Shown: piece by piece, positions 32,401 to 43,411 of the stretch
How positions within the stretch are numbered: position 1 is the stretch's first letter
Layout of the letters: every line of letters begins with the position of its first letter
Assembly: GCF_905475465.1 (NCBI RefSeq)
Contig: NC_062246.1
Coordinates: 3,374,001 to 3,438,000, forward strand
Source of the DNA: Pieris napi
Lineage: Eukaryota; Arthropoda; Insecta; Lepidoptera; Pieridae
Reading direction: 5' to 3'
DNA: 64,000 bases
Position numbers and translations under genes: made by a program
The notes under the pieces: generated by a model
Told to the model about the DNA's origin: nothing
What the model saw: only the letters and a program-made list of their open reading frames with translations
Databases searched by the model: none

Positions 32401-35400
32401 TCTGTTTTCTCTCACTCGGTAATTCCATTAGCACCCGCTGGTTTACTTTAATATAATAGAATCTAATTCTTCGAATAAATTCATCTATTTTTAATCTCAG
32501 GTTCACGTTTAGCGTTTATGCGCGATTCAAATGTATTATATGGCTTGAAAGCGGTATACATATAGTATATCGCACAGTTTCTATACCCAAGAAAGCAGTC
32601 GAAATATATATGTTTCCGAATTATTATAATTTATATATTTATCTATAGTAAATAGTGTAATCACACTTCGGTGATGATTACTATAGTTGTCTATTAGTAG
32701 GCATGCGATTATCTTAAATAACTCGCCGTAACGCGTCATCCGACGAAAAAAAATGCGAGTTCGAAGGAAATTTCGTCCACGAATTTTTTCTAAGTGAATA
32801 ATTAACGATGTAGGTAAACATGCCGATTTCGCATATTTTTGACCCATCGATGACGTTCAGGCACACGTAGATTCTTGCGTATAAAGAAAAATTATATTAA
32901 ACAAATACAACTAAGAGGCCAAGAGCCTTAAAGCTTTGAAGCGCTACGTAAAAACAGTTATTGGCATTTGGATAATGTCCCGGGCGTATCTATTGGAAAA
33001 CAGTTAGCCGACTGAATATATTTATAAAATAAATCAGTGGCGCTACAACCTCTTAAGGTCTTGGCCTCAGATTTCTGAATCTGTTTCATGATCATTATTA
33101 AATCTAATAGGCAAGTAGGTAATCAGCCTCCAGTGCCTGACACACGCCGTCGACTTTTTGGGTCTACGACGTGTTTCCTAACGATGTTTTTCTTCACCGT
33201 TCGAGCAAATGTTAAATGCGCACACAGAAAGAACCATTGGTGCACAGCCGGGGATCGAACCTCGTATGAGAGTCGCACGCTGAAGCCACTAGGCCAACAT
33301 TGCCAATATTCATAGTAATTTTAAATGTTTAAAGCACCTTATTTCTCATTACATCAATTTTATTTTTTACATGAGAAACTTAATATATACGAACTAGAAA
33401 CGATTATCAAGTAAGTTTTTCGTAGATCTACATAGACAGCGGAATCAAACAATAAAAATGTGTTTTAGTAATTTAATTGTAATAGCGGTAATCTCACCAT
33501 ACCTCAGGGATAGATGTCACCCGCCACGCATTAGAGTAAAACATCTCTTGAACCTTAAATTTTTTAATTTAAATTTTTAAAAAATTAATAATAATAATTT
33601 ACACTACTTACTTATATTTATTATATAAGTGTTGGCTTAAGCGTGCGATTCTTATCCCTGAATTTTATAGCGCCACCGGGCTCTATGAAATTCTTTTTCA
33701 AATTCAATTCAAAACTTCAAGTCATAATTGCAATTATTTTTACTATGATATTTTTATATATAAAATACACTTCATTACCAGAAATATATCTACTTCGATT
33801 TTACTAAAATGATTTGTTACAATACGGAAACGGTCAGATGCATTTAGTAAATTAATATTGACAGCGACTGTCAACTGTCAATCGCTCCCTTTATACCAAG
33901 TTTATATTTGGCGTTTGTTGTCAAATAGACTTTACGTAAATCTAGTTAATACGACAAAACATCAAAACAATAAAAAGTTACGCACAATAAATTAAAGTGC
34001 GTTTAAATGTTACATTTTTTCGATAATATATTTGGAAATTAAAATAGTTAACTTTTCCGATGTTTTTTGTCCTGTTTGGACTGGTAAACTTTATTTTCTT
34101 TTAAGTTTCTAAGTATTCTTTCTATTCATGTGTTTTTTTAATGTGAGGTGCCGGGCCCACAAGATTTTTTTCCTTTCCCACACAAGCTAGTATTAATAAT
34201 AATAAAAATTGTGCGTGTACTAGGTGTACACACGTAAGAAGTGAAACTTCTTTATGATCTTATTTTTCGAAAAATGTTCTACTATATGCAACTTTACAGA
34301 AATTCGTTAAATTAGATAAAGTTTAACAAAAGGCTTTTATTATCATAGACATGAATACAAATATTTCATTTTACCGTATTACTACGAAGATTATTATAGA
34401 ATTTCATTAATTGTAATAGAATTATTACTATCATTGAAAAACGTGACGATTTGCTACAAAATTTCTCTCATACGTCGATAAAGAAGTTTCACTTCAAAAA
34501 GATGGCGCGTAACGGAAAATTGTGACGCGTAACGAAAAAATGTTACACTAAATTTTTTTCCAACCCCGATAAAGAAGTTTCACTTCAATAATAATAATAA
34601 TAGTCTTTATTCAGATACATTTACATTTAAACACATTTCCATTTTAATCTTCTTCTAGTGTATAGGGTTGCCCTTTTTTGGCAAAGGTCTCCTCCAAATC
34701 CTTCTATTCTTCTCTGCACTGTCTTTCTCTGCCATGTACCACCTGCTGTTTCTTTAATGTGGTCTATCCACCTTCTAAGTTGTCTCCCTCTTTTTTGTTT
34801 GCTGTACCTTGGCCACTAGTTTAGTAGTTTTTTGGGATTAATTGCGCACATGTAAAGAAAAGAAGAAAAAAAGAAAAAAGAAATGTCACACTTTTAAGAT
34901 AATCGTACACTTGTATTGTGAGCTCGGTTTCCTTAAAAAAAGAATTTCCAAACTAAACAATGAACTGGCGCCGAAAACGCATAAGACGACCATATAACGG
35001 ATCTAAATATTAATGAGAACGAAACTATTAAACGTACAACTAATTGTTGACTCATTTGAGACGCTTGCCAAGGGAAGATGTAATTGTTATTCGAGATACT
35101 AAAGATTCAATTTGAGAATTGGAAACTACTCAAAAGCGATATTATGTTCACTTCAAAACTAAAGGTATACCAATATTCAGACAATAAATATTTTATTCAT
35201 TCAATATTATAAATCGTTGCTGCGCATCAGAATTTTCATACCCAAATGGTTTTGTAGTTATTATGGATACTTCCTATGGAAAACTTAATTTATTTTGCTA
35301 TTAAACAAATAGTAACCCGAAAATCTGCTAAGACAATGTATTCAACTTCTAAAAGCATTTGTTCAGTCATTACCGATGTATGTCGTCCCTTGCGGGCTTC

Positions 35401-38400
35401 TTCTTTGGGAAAGTTCTTCCGTGCGTGAGCTCAGCACAGTCACGCGTAGTCGTAGAATATGTTGGAACATGAACTCCTAATTTCGCTCTCAAGTATTGAT
35501 TTACCAGCTCTGTAGTAAAAATTTTCAAGCACTTAAATTTTAAGAACACGTCCCGACACGATGCAAACAAATGACTTCTATTTTTTAAAACAAAAGAGAA
35601 TTGTTTCCGCTTTTATTAGTATTATCTAATGTGTGAGCTATGCCTGAAAGTATGTTTTTTATTTCCAAGGAGAATGTATTGGTATACTATTATTAAACAC
35701 CTCTGGAGAATTGTTTGGTAGCTTTTGAATTTAGCGCGAAAGATGACGGAAGAAAGAAAGACGGGTTAAAAACTTTTTTATTGTTAATAAGTAAGAATGT
35801 CATACTTTTACATAATTATCCTTAAAATTATTTTCTATTTAAATACACAAAACGATATACTTTTTTACTCCTAAAGCTCGAACTGCAGTAAATCCTAAGA
35901 TATTCCAGTAAAACCTAAGATCTACCAATTCCTAATGGTAAATGTCCCAAAAGGTTTGCGATCCGAACTATTACCACCACTCCGTTGGTAAATCTCAGGA
36001 TTTACATTAATGGCACGGTAAATGTTGAAAAACAAAAATAATTATTAAGTTAGACTAGCTTATGTAAGCATTATGTTTGTATTTCGTTGTTAAATTCCAA
36101 ATAGAGAGCTACTGATTCAGTTAGATAGATATGATAGAGATTGAGATATTCAGAGATATACGTTATGTGTTTTTTCAAAATAATTTAAATAAGTTGGTAT
36201 TAGTTTGTACTTATTACTATCATATGATACCTTTATAATACTATGTACCTGTTTTGTCTAATAGTACATTAAGGTAAATAATTAAGTAGTACTCATTGTT
36301 TTAATCCTAAAAATCGTCGTATTTTCAGAAATACTTACATTTCCAACTGATGTCGGTAAATCCTAAGAATAGCACTTAAATCTTAAGATTAACCGTAGTT
36401 CGAACTTTTACAGTAACATATATAACCATTCTTTGACAAAACTTTTCTTGATTACCTTAATAATAATTTTCATATTATCACAGAAAATTTTTGATGCTTG
36501 CATATATAACATTAAATAAACCTTAGGTTAAATATATGTTAACATATTTTGCAATTAACACCATCTGTACTGCGCTCGGTAACTAGGGAAACCTGGTTTT
36601 ATAAAATAAACAGATCAACCCACACAATAAGATTTATAGTCACCGATAAAAATACCACATCGGTTCTTTCAGTGCGGGCTAAATCTACGTTACGTACATA
36701 ATAAACAAACAATGGCTGTTACGTAGAGGAAATAGAAATTACTACATATTAATAGGTAGTGGTTTGTTCGATGGACATGAAGCGATAATGTTCCTGGGAT
36801 AAACGTGTCTATCAAACGCCAAAATAGATTTGCAAGAATGTTTACAATGCGTTAATTTTACGCATGAGGTAGTCTTATTTAAATTTCGAATTCTCAGAAC
36901 ACGTGAAGTACGAGTAAGAAGAGTTTTTATTATTTGTAAAAGACTTTAAAGCTACGGTTTCCTAGAAAAGCGGTGCCGTTAACTAACGGCCGTAATGTAA
37001 CGTTGGGTGACGTCACCCATACGTTGTCTATAAAATATTACATCGGAGTAGGTTTTCTAGAGAACATTGAGTGTCACCGTAACGGTCGTCATAGCGGTGA
37101 TAAACATTTCTCGAGTAGCGGTGAGCTAAGCTTTAGGGAGAGGTTAAAACGTATGAAAGTTGAACCATAGAAATATTGAAACTATTTTTTACAATTATTA
37201 TTTGATGGTTTAGATATTTAATTAACAATATTTGATTGAACCTGTCATTATTTTATAAATAAATGTTCCCAAAACAATTATAATATGTTGTTTACCCATT
37301 TTTTAATTCCTTATATTTATTAACATTTCAAACTGTTAAGAAAGCTACACTGAAATTACTTGCAAAGCTTAAACTCTTCCGAAGCATTTATTAATCCTTA
37401 TTGGCTATTAGCGTCCATGGAATCCATTAATATTTAATTATTATTACTGAGAAATAATGAACGTTTTATTAGGAATTTGCTCCAGAACGGAAACAAATAA
37501 AGTCTTATTTCAAAGCACTTGTTCAAATGGTCTATTAGTTTTATTGTATACACTAAATCTATTTTTGGTATTAATAAAATTTATTGCGAATTGATTGCGT
37601 GTAATAAACCGTCTAGTTGATTTATCCCTGGAATCGTTACCAAGTGTATTTTTGTAATCGACGATTTCAGTTATTAATAGATTCATCTTATAATAGACGT
37701 GTTTTTTTACCTTTTTGAATAGGCTTTGATTGTATGTGATTTTCTAAGTTGAATAGTTATATTTACTTAAGTTTATCTGAGATTTCAAGCGTAGATTATT
37801 ATCATACATGTCACAGGTACCATTATATATTATGTAAATACTCGACAAGAGTTAGACACATGCTATCATTGTGTGTGTGTGTGACATTTTTTGTAGATAT
37901 GTTTTCACAAATAGTTTTCGCAGCGCATGCGATAAAAGATATTTTATAGGCATTTTTTTTACCACCATTATTGTAGTTTTAGTCGGGATCCTTATTTATT
38001 GCAATTAAGCCTATTTTAATCAGTGATAATGCAGCAATCAAATGGTGAAAGAATTTCAAACATTGAAATTGTTTAAAAACAAAATTATATGGTAGCTAAT
38101 ATAGACACCAGTCCCTATTTAGGGACATCCTTGTGTTGTGGATGACCAGATACTCTGCTATGGTTCATATATACGTAGTATAAAAAATAAGTATATGTTT
38201 TGATACTTGCTTTTCAATCAGGTAAGGGTTGACGTACCAAGCATAAATATGATGTGATAAATACGCTTAAACTTACCACTGAATTTTTGAAAATGAGAAA
38301 TAAATATTGTTCACTAGCTGGCCTGGCGAACATCGTACCGCCTAACAGTCGATTCTTTATTTTTTTTAATACTTATTCTGCTATTCGGGACACTGGTCTA

Positions 38401-41400
38401 GCTAAGATAAAAAAAAGAAAGTTGATAGGACAACAAATTCATTCTGTCGAAAAATATACATTTACCTTCTCGGAACCCCTCCACTAACATTTGAACTTTA
38501 TGATATGGTATTAAAGTTCAAATTGACTTTTTAGTATTATTACGAATATTTTGTATGGGAATATAGAAAAGTGTTGTTTTTAGACTTTTTAACTCATTTT
38601 TTTTTAATTTTTCTTTCCGTAAGAACCATCCTCGTACTTCAAGGAATATTATTTAAAAAAATCAGACCAATCGGTCAAGCCGTTTTCATGTTATGTCGTG
38701 ACAACGGAAAACGGGTTTCATTTTTATATATATAGATTTTGGTGTATCCCTGATTTGCGTTAAAATTACAAGTATTTTTCTTTATGTTTAAGATATTATA
38801 AATATATCTTATGTAGTTGTGCACACCTTGCGATCACTTAATTTTATTTACCTTAACAGGTTACCTAGAAGAGATCGCTTGAAAGCGATAAGGCCTTATC
38901 ATTTAATTACAGTGTAAACTCTTTATAACGTCTATCTCTATAACGTAAAAATAGTCACATTGCCTGGCCTCAGTTACTACCGCCGTCACATATCGTGTAT
39001 TATCAGTCAAAGAAAAGCGTTATGTTTTATATGTGTTTAGAATAGTTAACCTTATTGATAGTAATACAATTAGAAATTATTGTAGGTGATTAGTTAAATT
39101 TGTTTTTTTTCTCTTCCATCCCTATAACGAAAAAAAATCGTTATAAAGAGTTTACACTGTATTATAAATTGAACAGATTTATGCATCGAAGTTTTTAATA
39201 AAATAATTAATTAACATATTCAAAATGCTAGATTATAGTAAGTTTTATATAATCTAGCATTTTTAATCATAAAAATATCAGAAAAAAAGACATCCACAAA
39301 TCTAATTTAATCAACTCGTTTTCATTGTAAAACATCTGAAGGGGAAAAGTTTAATCATAAAAACTTTTCTCTGTTAAAATGTACGGTAACTCATCTTGAA
39401 ATGAATCCAACAATTCGTAAAGAAAAATACATAAAATGTATCTTTCATTCAATTAACGCGTGTATTCCAATTAAATTAAACTAAATATAGGTATAAAAGT
39501 AAATAAAATTGAGCTTTTTATTATTTTTATTATGATAGGTTGAATGAAATCTTCTGCCTCATAATCAAAAGTATTAAATAATAGTTAAAAATTTCTATAA
39601 TATAAACAAATTACAACAATGACTATAAGTTCAAGCAACGGAGCATATAGTGAGGGATGTAAACATATAAAAACTTACCACATGAATTAAATATTCTAGT
39701 TTAATATATCTAAAAACTTGGCTCTGGCTTTACTACTTAGATAGAAAGACTATAAAAAAGTTATACTTTGTTTCAGACTGCACGAACTACTTAGCACAGC
39801 CTATTATGAAGAATGGAAAACCAGTAGATCCCGCTTATGATATTGATGTTGCTAGTAAGTTTTTCCTTATAATATGAAACAAAACCATTACATTTTTTTT
39901 ATAGAACAGGGGACAAACGGGCAGGAGGCTCACCTGATGTTCAGTGATACCGCCGCCCATGGACACTCTCAATGCCACAGGGCTCGCGAGTGCGTTGCCG
40001 GCCTTTCAAGAATTGGTACGCTCTTTTCTTGAAGGACCCTAAGTCGAATTGGTTCGGAAATACTGTAGTGGGCAGCTGGATACTACTTTAGTTCTTTTTG
40101 ATCAGGTATCTATTATGTACCTAAGTCGATATTTTCGAAGCAGTATTGGGACAATGAATGGGAGTTTATTTAAAAAAACGTTATATTTAAATAGCAACAG
40201 TAGCTCATTGTAGCAGTGTTGGCCTATTGGCTTCAGCGTGCGACTCTCGTCCCTGAGGTCGTAGGTTCGATCCCCAGCTATGCACCTATGGACATTATTA
40301 CATATGCGCATTGAACATTTGCTCAAACGGTGAACCGACATGTCTTAGACCCAAAAAGTCGACGGCGTCTGTCAGGCACAGGAGGATGATCACCTACTTG
40401 CCTATTGGATTGCGAAATGATCATGAAACAGATGCAGAAATCTGAGGCCCAGACCTAAAAGGTTGTAGCACCACTGATTTTTTTAAATATATAACTAAAA
40501 CAGTGACGCTTCAAATTTATGTATCTGTTTTGTGGTAAGTATTCAGTCTTCTGTGTCTAATACACTCCGTCGATTTTTGGGTTTAAATTTTGTTTGTTTC
40601 CTCACAAAATATCCCATCACCGTAAAACTGAGTTATAAATGCGCAGTTAGAAAAACCATTAGTGCTCCGACGTAATTCGGTTGCAAGACCTCAGAGTTGA
40701 GAGGGGCACGTTTATAATACAATAAACTTATAATTTACTATATTTATTTTAGTAGTTTTTAATGCGTTCTCAATAACATTTGACAAAGTACATGGAAGAA
40801 ACTCTATATTTCATTCTCTCATACTTCCCAAATAAAATAATTATAATGATTATATTATCTACTAAATAGAGTAATCACCGTACAGCTGAGTAGAATTAAG
40901 CAGGTTTGAGGTGCGCCTCGGGCGGTAATGCCGTAATTGCTTCGCGGAGCTCATTTATATTAAATTATAACAATGTTAGTATCAACCGGAAGGAATTAGC
41001 TCGCATTATTTATAGTAAAAAAAATACTCGTACTTGTATCGAGTGTCAGATACATAATTATTATTAATATTATGTTTATAAACAGCTTATTTGGAGATTT
41101 GGAGAAACTATCCAACCTATTTTTAAAAGAGTTTAAAGATGGTGCACTAATTACACTATAGAATGCTGACAAATTTATATTTATTTATAAAAGCTTGCCA
41201 ACGCTCGGCACACTAATATATTGGTACAAATAAAATAAAACATTTAATGTGACAAGCACTTATAGGCAGGCGTACATAACAAACATGAAGAGATAAAAAT
41301 AATTTATAAAAACTAAAGGACAATCGATTTTAAAGTTTAATATATATTTATAATTCACATTATTGTATAATTATGGTTACTCGTTACATTAATATACCAC

Positions 41401-43191
41401 TATTAATGAAAGCGCCTGATGGTAATTAGTCATCAATGCAATCAATGTGTGATTAGATATAATATGTCTATAAAGTACAGTTTTCTATACAGATTTTTTG
41501 GATCATTCATACTTAGGTATATTAGAGTTAATTAAAATTCATAGTGCTATAGATTAGATACAGAGTACATAGACTAGAGATGCTGTTGACAAATCAAATT
41601 TCGTTTTAGATTCTTAATCCCTGTTCTTGCATTTTTAGGCATAATAACCGCCCCGGGGATAACAACAATATAAAATAATAAATAAGGACAATAAAAATAT
41701 ATCTGCACTTAATCAGATATAATAATTCTTTCTACGTAACGGCATCAAAGCTTTCCACTTAATGACTGTTATATAATTATTAAATGGAAAAAGTATTACG
41801 AATTCACAATTTTGCGTGAATGTACTTACCAGTATTTTTACGCAATGTTTACTTCTTTCAGACTATGTTCGAACGATGATATCATTCGGTATCATAAGTT
41901 TGTTCGTGATGGCTATGGGCTGCGGCTTCTCAATCTACACCTTCCGCAACCCAAGATATATGTTCAAGCGTCTCGCAGCTGGCATACACTTTATAAGCAG
42001 TAAGTGTTATGACGAAATCTTAAATCACCACCATCTTTCTGTGTTTTTACAACGTAAAACTAAAATTCATATTAATTAGTACTGGATGTTGAAAACAAAA
42101 ACATGACTATGAAAATACTTGAGGCATAGTAGTCCTGAAGCCTGCAGCAATTCCTCTCTTAATTGTAATAATGATAATATTTATATGCAAGAATAGCGTT
42201 ATATGTAGGTATATATATATTTTATTTTGTTTTTAGGCTATAGCGTAGATACGTAATATATAGATTAAAATCTATTTTTATAACTTTAAACAACTTGTAG
42301 GACCCTGAATATATAACATTAACCTATTAAATGATAAATGTTTTTTTTTAATATATACCTTTCGGTTTCATGAGATGGCTTTTATAAACTTAACGTCAAA
42401 TCAATTTCACAAAAATTATCAAATGTGTATAAATTAAATTCCTTTAACAATTGTGCAAAACCATTACCCTTAAATTATTTAGATAATTTTTAAAGACCAG
42501 TCGGTTATTCCTCAGTATTGCTATTATAATTTCTACATTCAGATATGCTAAATTGTTACAAGGTTATATAAACGGATTGTGATTACAACCGTGATGTTTG
42601 TTTACCTTGGCTCGGGCCCTACGGGGCTCAACAGGTGTCTCTTGTAGTCGAAATTTTTCACTAATCTTATCGAATAACATTTCTTTTTTCTAAACATATT
42701 TCTAAATTTTTTTACAGCTTCCTGTACTTTTGTAGTGGTGCAAGTCACAATGTCGTCTTTGGATCACATGCAGAAGAACGTGAAATATATTTATCCTGAA
42801 CGTGCCTCTCACTAGTAAGTTATATGTAACTCGTCACATATATACTTTAATGAACCAAATGAAATTATTGTTAAATTATTTCAAACATTAAAAAATATAT
42901 ACTTTTGCCTGAGTGATGCACACTAATTGTAGAAAGAACAGAAGGCTGATGTACTTCATCATACAGAGAAATTATTTATGAAATACAGGGTCTAAGGAGA
43001 TGCATAAGAAGCAAACTTAAATACTCATTTTTTCCAGCTTCCACATAAGTTACTTCCTGGCGTGGTTCGTTGTCCTAGTGAACTTCTTCGCAGCGGCGTC
43101 CTTCCTCTGGTATTCCCGTAAAAGGAAAGGTGATAAGGCAGCGACCGATGAACTTGCAATGGCGGACGAACCTACGATCATAGGTCGATGA
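29460..43191 (+). CDS. Gene A: claudin/PMP22/CACNG-like four-pass membrane protein (six exons)
   Basis: Coding exons are 29460-29640, 31754-31915, 39777-39854, 41862-41999, 42718-42814 and 43038-43191. All introns are GT-AG, all phases agree, and the total is 810 nt or 269 aa. Four hydrophobic segments lie near residues 28-49, 145-167, 177-199 and 221-244. The first extracellular loop carries the superfamily signature W53..GVW79..C82..C116 and two N-glycosylation sequons (N96, N115). Amino end and short basic C-tail (SRKRKGDK onward) are predicted cytosolic. Family members act at septate/tight junctions or as ion-channel auxiliary subunits in the plasma membrane; which one this is cannot be told. 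Exon 1 is preceded by TTTTCTTTGGCAG/ATTGCG, so a non-coding exon must lie upstream, possibly at 8.9-9.2 kb. Introns hold SINEs, LINE tails and Helitrons. Confidence 0.8.
30141..30345 (-). mobile_element. tRNA-derived SINE in gene A intron
   Basis: Inverse of the SINE body (GATCAGCCTCCTGTGCCTG, GTTGACTTTTTGTCAAAGAC) with the head GAGAGTCGCACGCTGAAGCC and CACTAGGCCA. The box B segment is deleted. Confidence 0.75.
30346..31753. other. Gene A intron, no further feature seen
   Basis: AT-rich intronic sequence between the SINE and exon 2 of the coding part. No reading frame with support. Confidence 0.5.
32022..32242 (-). mobile_element. LINE 3' tail (family of the 23126 LINE)
   Basis: Inverse of the last ~70 codons of the 23126-26305 ORF. 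TTCTTGAAGGACCCTAAG, GAATTGGTTCGGAAATACTT and CACCGCCCATGGACACTCA are diagnostic. 5'-truncated with frame damage; it lies in a gene A intron. Confidence 0.85.
33030..33301 (-). mobile_element. tRNA-derived SINE, nearly complete, in gene A intron
   Basis: Inverse complete SINE: AAATCAGTGGCGCTACAACC tail, GCCTGACACACGCCGTCGAC body, GGGGATCGAACCTCG (box B) and GAGTCGCACGCTGAAGCCAC (box A side). A good family reference copy. Confidence 0.88.
33625..33695 (+). mobile_element. SINE head fragment
   Basis: AAGTGTTGGCTTAAGCGTGC, then GATTCTTATCCCTGA and a GCGCCACC string; a truncated and scrambled piece of the tRNA-like head. Confidence 0.45.
34208..34592 (+). repeat. Dispersed element 'Y', copy 3
   Basis: The left end is GTGCGTGTAC..ACACGTAAGAAGTGAAACTTCTTT. 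The right end has AAAGAAGTTTCACTTC twice, around GATGGCGCGTAACGG and GACGCGTAACGAAAAAATGT. The palindrome triplet is GAA on the left and TTC on the right, that is, matched to each other but different from copies 1 and 2. Confidence 0.65.
34593..34830 (-). pseudogene. RTE-like LINE C-terminal fragment with (AAT)n tail
   Basis: The minus strand encodes KVQQTKKR, RRWIDHIKETAGGTWQRKT (with a frame change) and then GQPYTRRRLKWKC, followed by an (ATT)n-type tail. These motifs are typical of the end of RTE-type LINE proteins. It lies in a gene A intron. Confidence 0.65.
35872..36410. mobile_element. MITE-like element with about 30-bp imperfect TIR
   Basis: The left end TAAAGCTCGAACTGCAGTAA and the right end (inward) TAAAAGTTCGAACTACGGTT continue as matching AATC(C/T)TAAGAT. 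The interior is rich in GGTAAATC/GGTAAATG strings. 539 bp, no coding; no target duplication seen. Confidence 0.55.
36960..37170 (+). promoter_or_regulatory. Promoter-like block: CRE palindrome followed by TATA box
   Basis: A GC-richer 200-bp island inside the 7.9-kb intron of gene A. It has a perfect cyclic-AMP response element TGACGTCA (37008-37015) inside the longer palindrome GGGTGACGTCACCC. A TATAAAA (37029-37035) follows 13 bp downstream, then a stretch of ACGGTCGTCATAGCGGTG. It could be the LTR or internal promoter of a mobile element or an alternative promoter. The 65-aa frame at 36973-37170 has no recognised domain. Confidence 0.35.
38314..38736 (-). mobile_element. Non-autonomous Helitron, family 3
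   Basis: On the minus strand it starts TCTATATATATAAAAATGAA at 38736 and ends TTCGCCAGGCCAGCTAG at 38314, followed by host T. It carries the usual AACGGCTTGACCGATTGG block close to the 5' end. The 77-aa frame at 38254-38487 is not a gene. Confidence 0.78.
38858..38896 (+). repeat. Conserved LINE/SINE segment (AGAGATCGCTT..AAGCGATAAGG)
   Basis: GGTTACCTAGAAGAGATCGC and TTGAAAGCGATAAGGCC form a short stem-loop motif known from many lepidopteran retroposons. Here it is only a small relic beside a MITE. Confidence 0.5.
38908..39161. mobile_element. Tc1/mariner- or pogo-like MITE with TA duplication
   Basis: The ends CAGTGTAAACTCTTTATAAC (38910) and its inverse (to 39159) are perfect over 21 bp. 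Both are flanked by TA (38908-38909 and 39160-39161). A second internal CTATAACG copy lies near each end. The unit is 250 bp without transposase. TA target and CAGTG ends suit pogo/Tigger-type elements. Confidence 0.82.
39895..40085 (-). mobile_element. LINE 3' tail (family of the 23126 LINE) next to gene A exon
   Basis: Inverse of the ORF end: GGGCAGGAGGCTCACCTGAT, CGCCGCCCATGGACACTCTC, TTCTTGAAGGACCCTAAGTC, AATTGGTTCGGAAATACTGT. It begins only about 40 bp after the donor of the exon 39777-39854. Confidence 0.88.
40211..40485 (+). mobile_element. tRNA-derived SINE, nearly complete
   Basis: AGCAGTGTTGGCCTATTGGC head, GAGGTCGTAGGTTCGATCCC (box B), GACCCAAAAAGTCGACGGCG body and GGTTGTAGCACCACTGATTT tail. 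It lies about 125 bp from the LINE tail at 39895-40085. Confidence 0.88.
40499..40713 (-). mobile_element. Degraded SINE in inverse orientation
   Basis: The tail-like AACAGTGACGCTTC, CTCCGTCGATTTTTGGGTTT body and a box-B-like TTGCAAGACCTC show an older inverse SINE. It directly follows the plus-strand SINE, so the two form a tail-to-tail pair. Confidence 0.6.
40714..41861. other. Gene A intron, no further feature seen
   Basis: AT-rich intronic sequence with no supported exon or repeat. Confidence 0.5.
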
Positions 43192-43405
43192 CCTTTCAGT
43201 CTTTTTCTCACGGTCCAGGTACAATGGACATTTCCACTACTCCCTAAACTCTGCTCAAACCAGACCAAAGATCTGCGAAAATGTCTTCCACAAACGCTAG
43301 TTTTAATCCAACAGCTTTTGGCTTTTTTTCAATGCTCGTTTATTATATAGGTATTTGAAATGTAATATCTCTTTATCAAGGTCTTTTTATTATCTATTTA
43401 AATAT

Positions 43406-43411
43406 AATAAA
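43406..43411 (+). terminator. Candidate poly(A) signal of gene A
   Basis: The first AATAAA after the gene A stop (215 bp downstream) in an AT-rich 3' UTR. Others follow at about 43679. Choice is uncertain without transcript data. Confidence 0.35.

Noticed and set aside
35370..35570. 66-aa minus-strand frame with KFKCLKIFTTELVNQYLRAK
   Set aside because: A weak resemblance to the tail of some LINE proteins, but too short and without flanking motifs to call.
43050..43268. 72-aa minus-strand frame opposite the last exon of gene A
   Set aside because: Antisense shadow; the plus strand completes the fourth transmembrane segment and stop.
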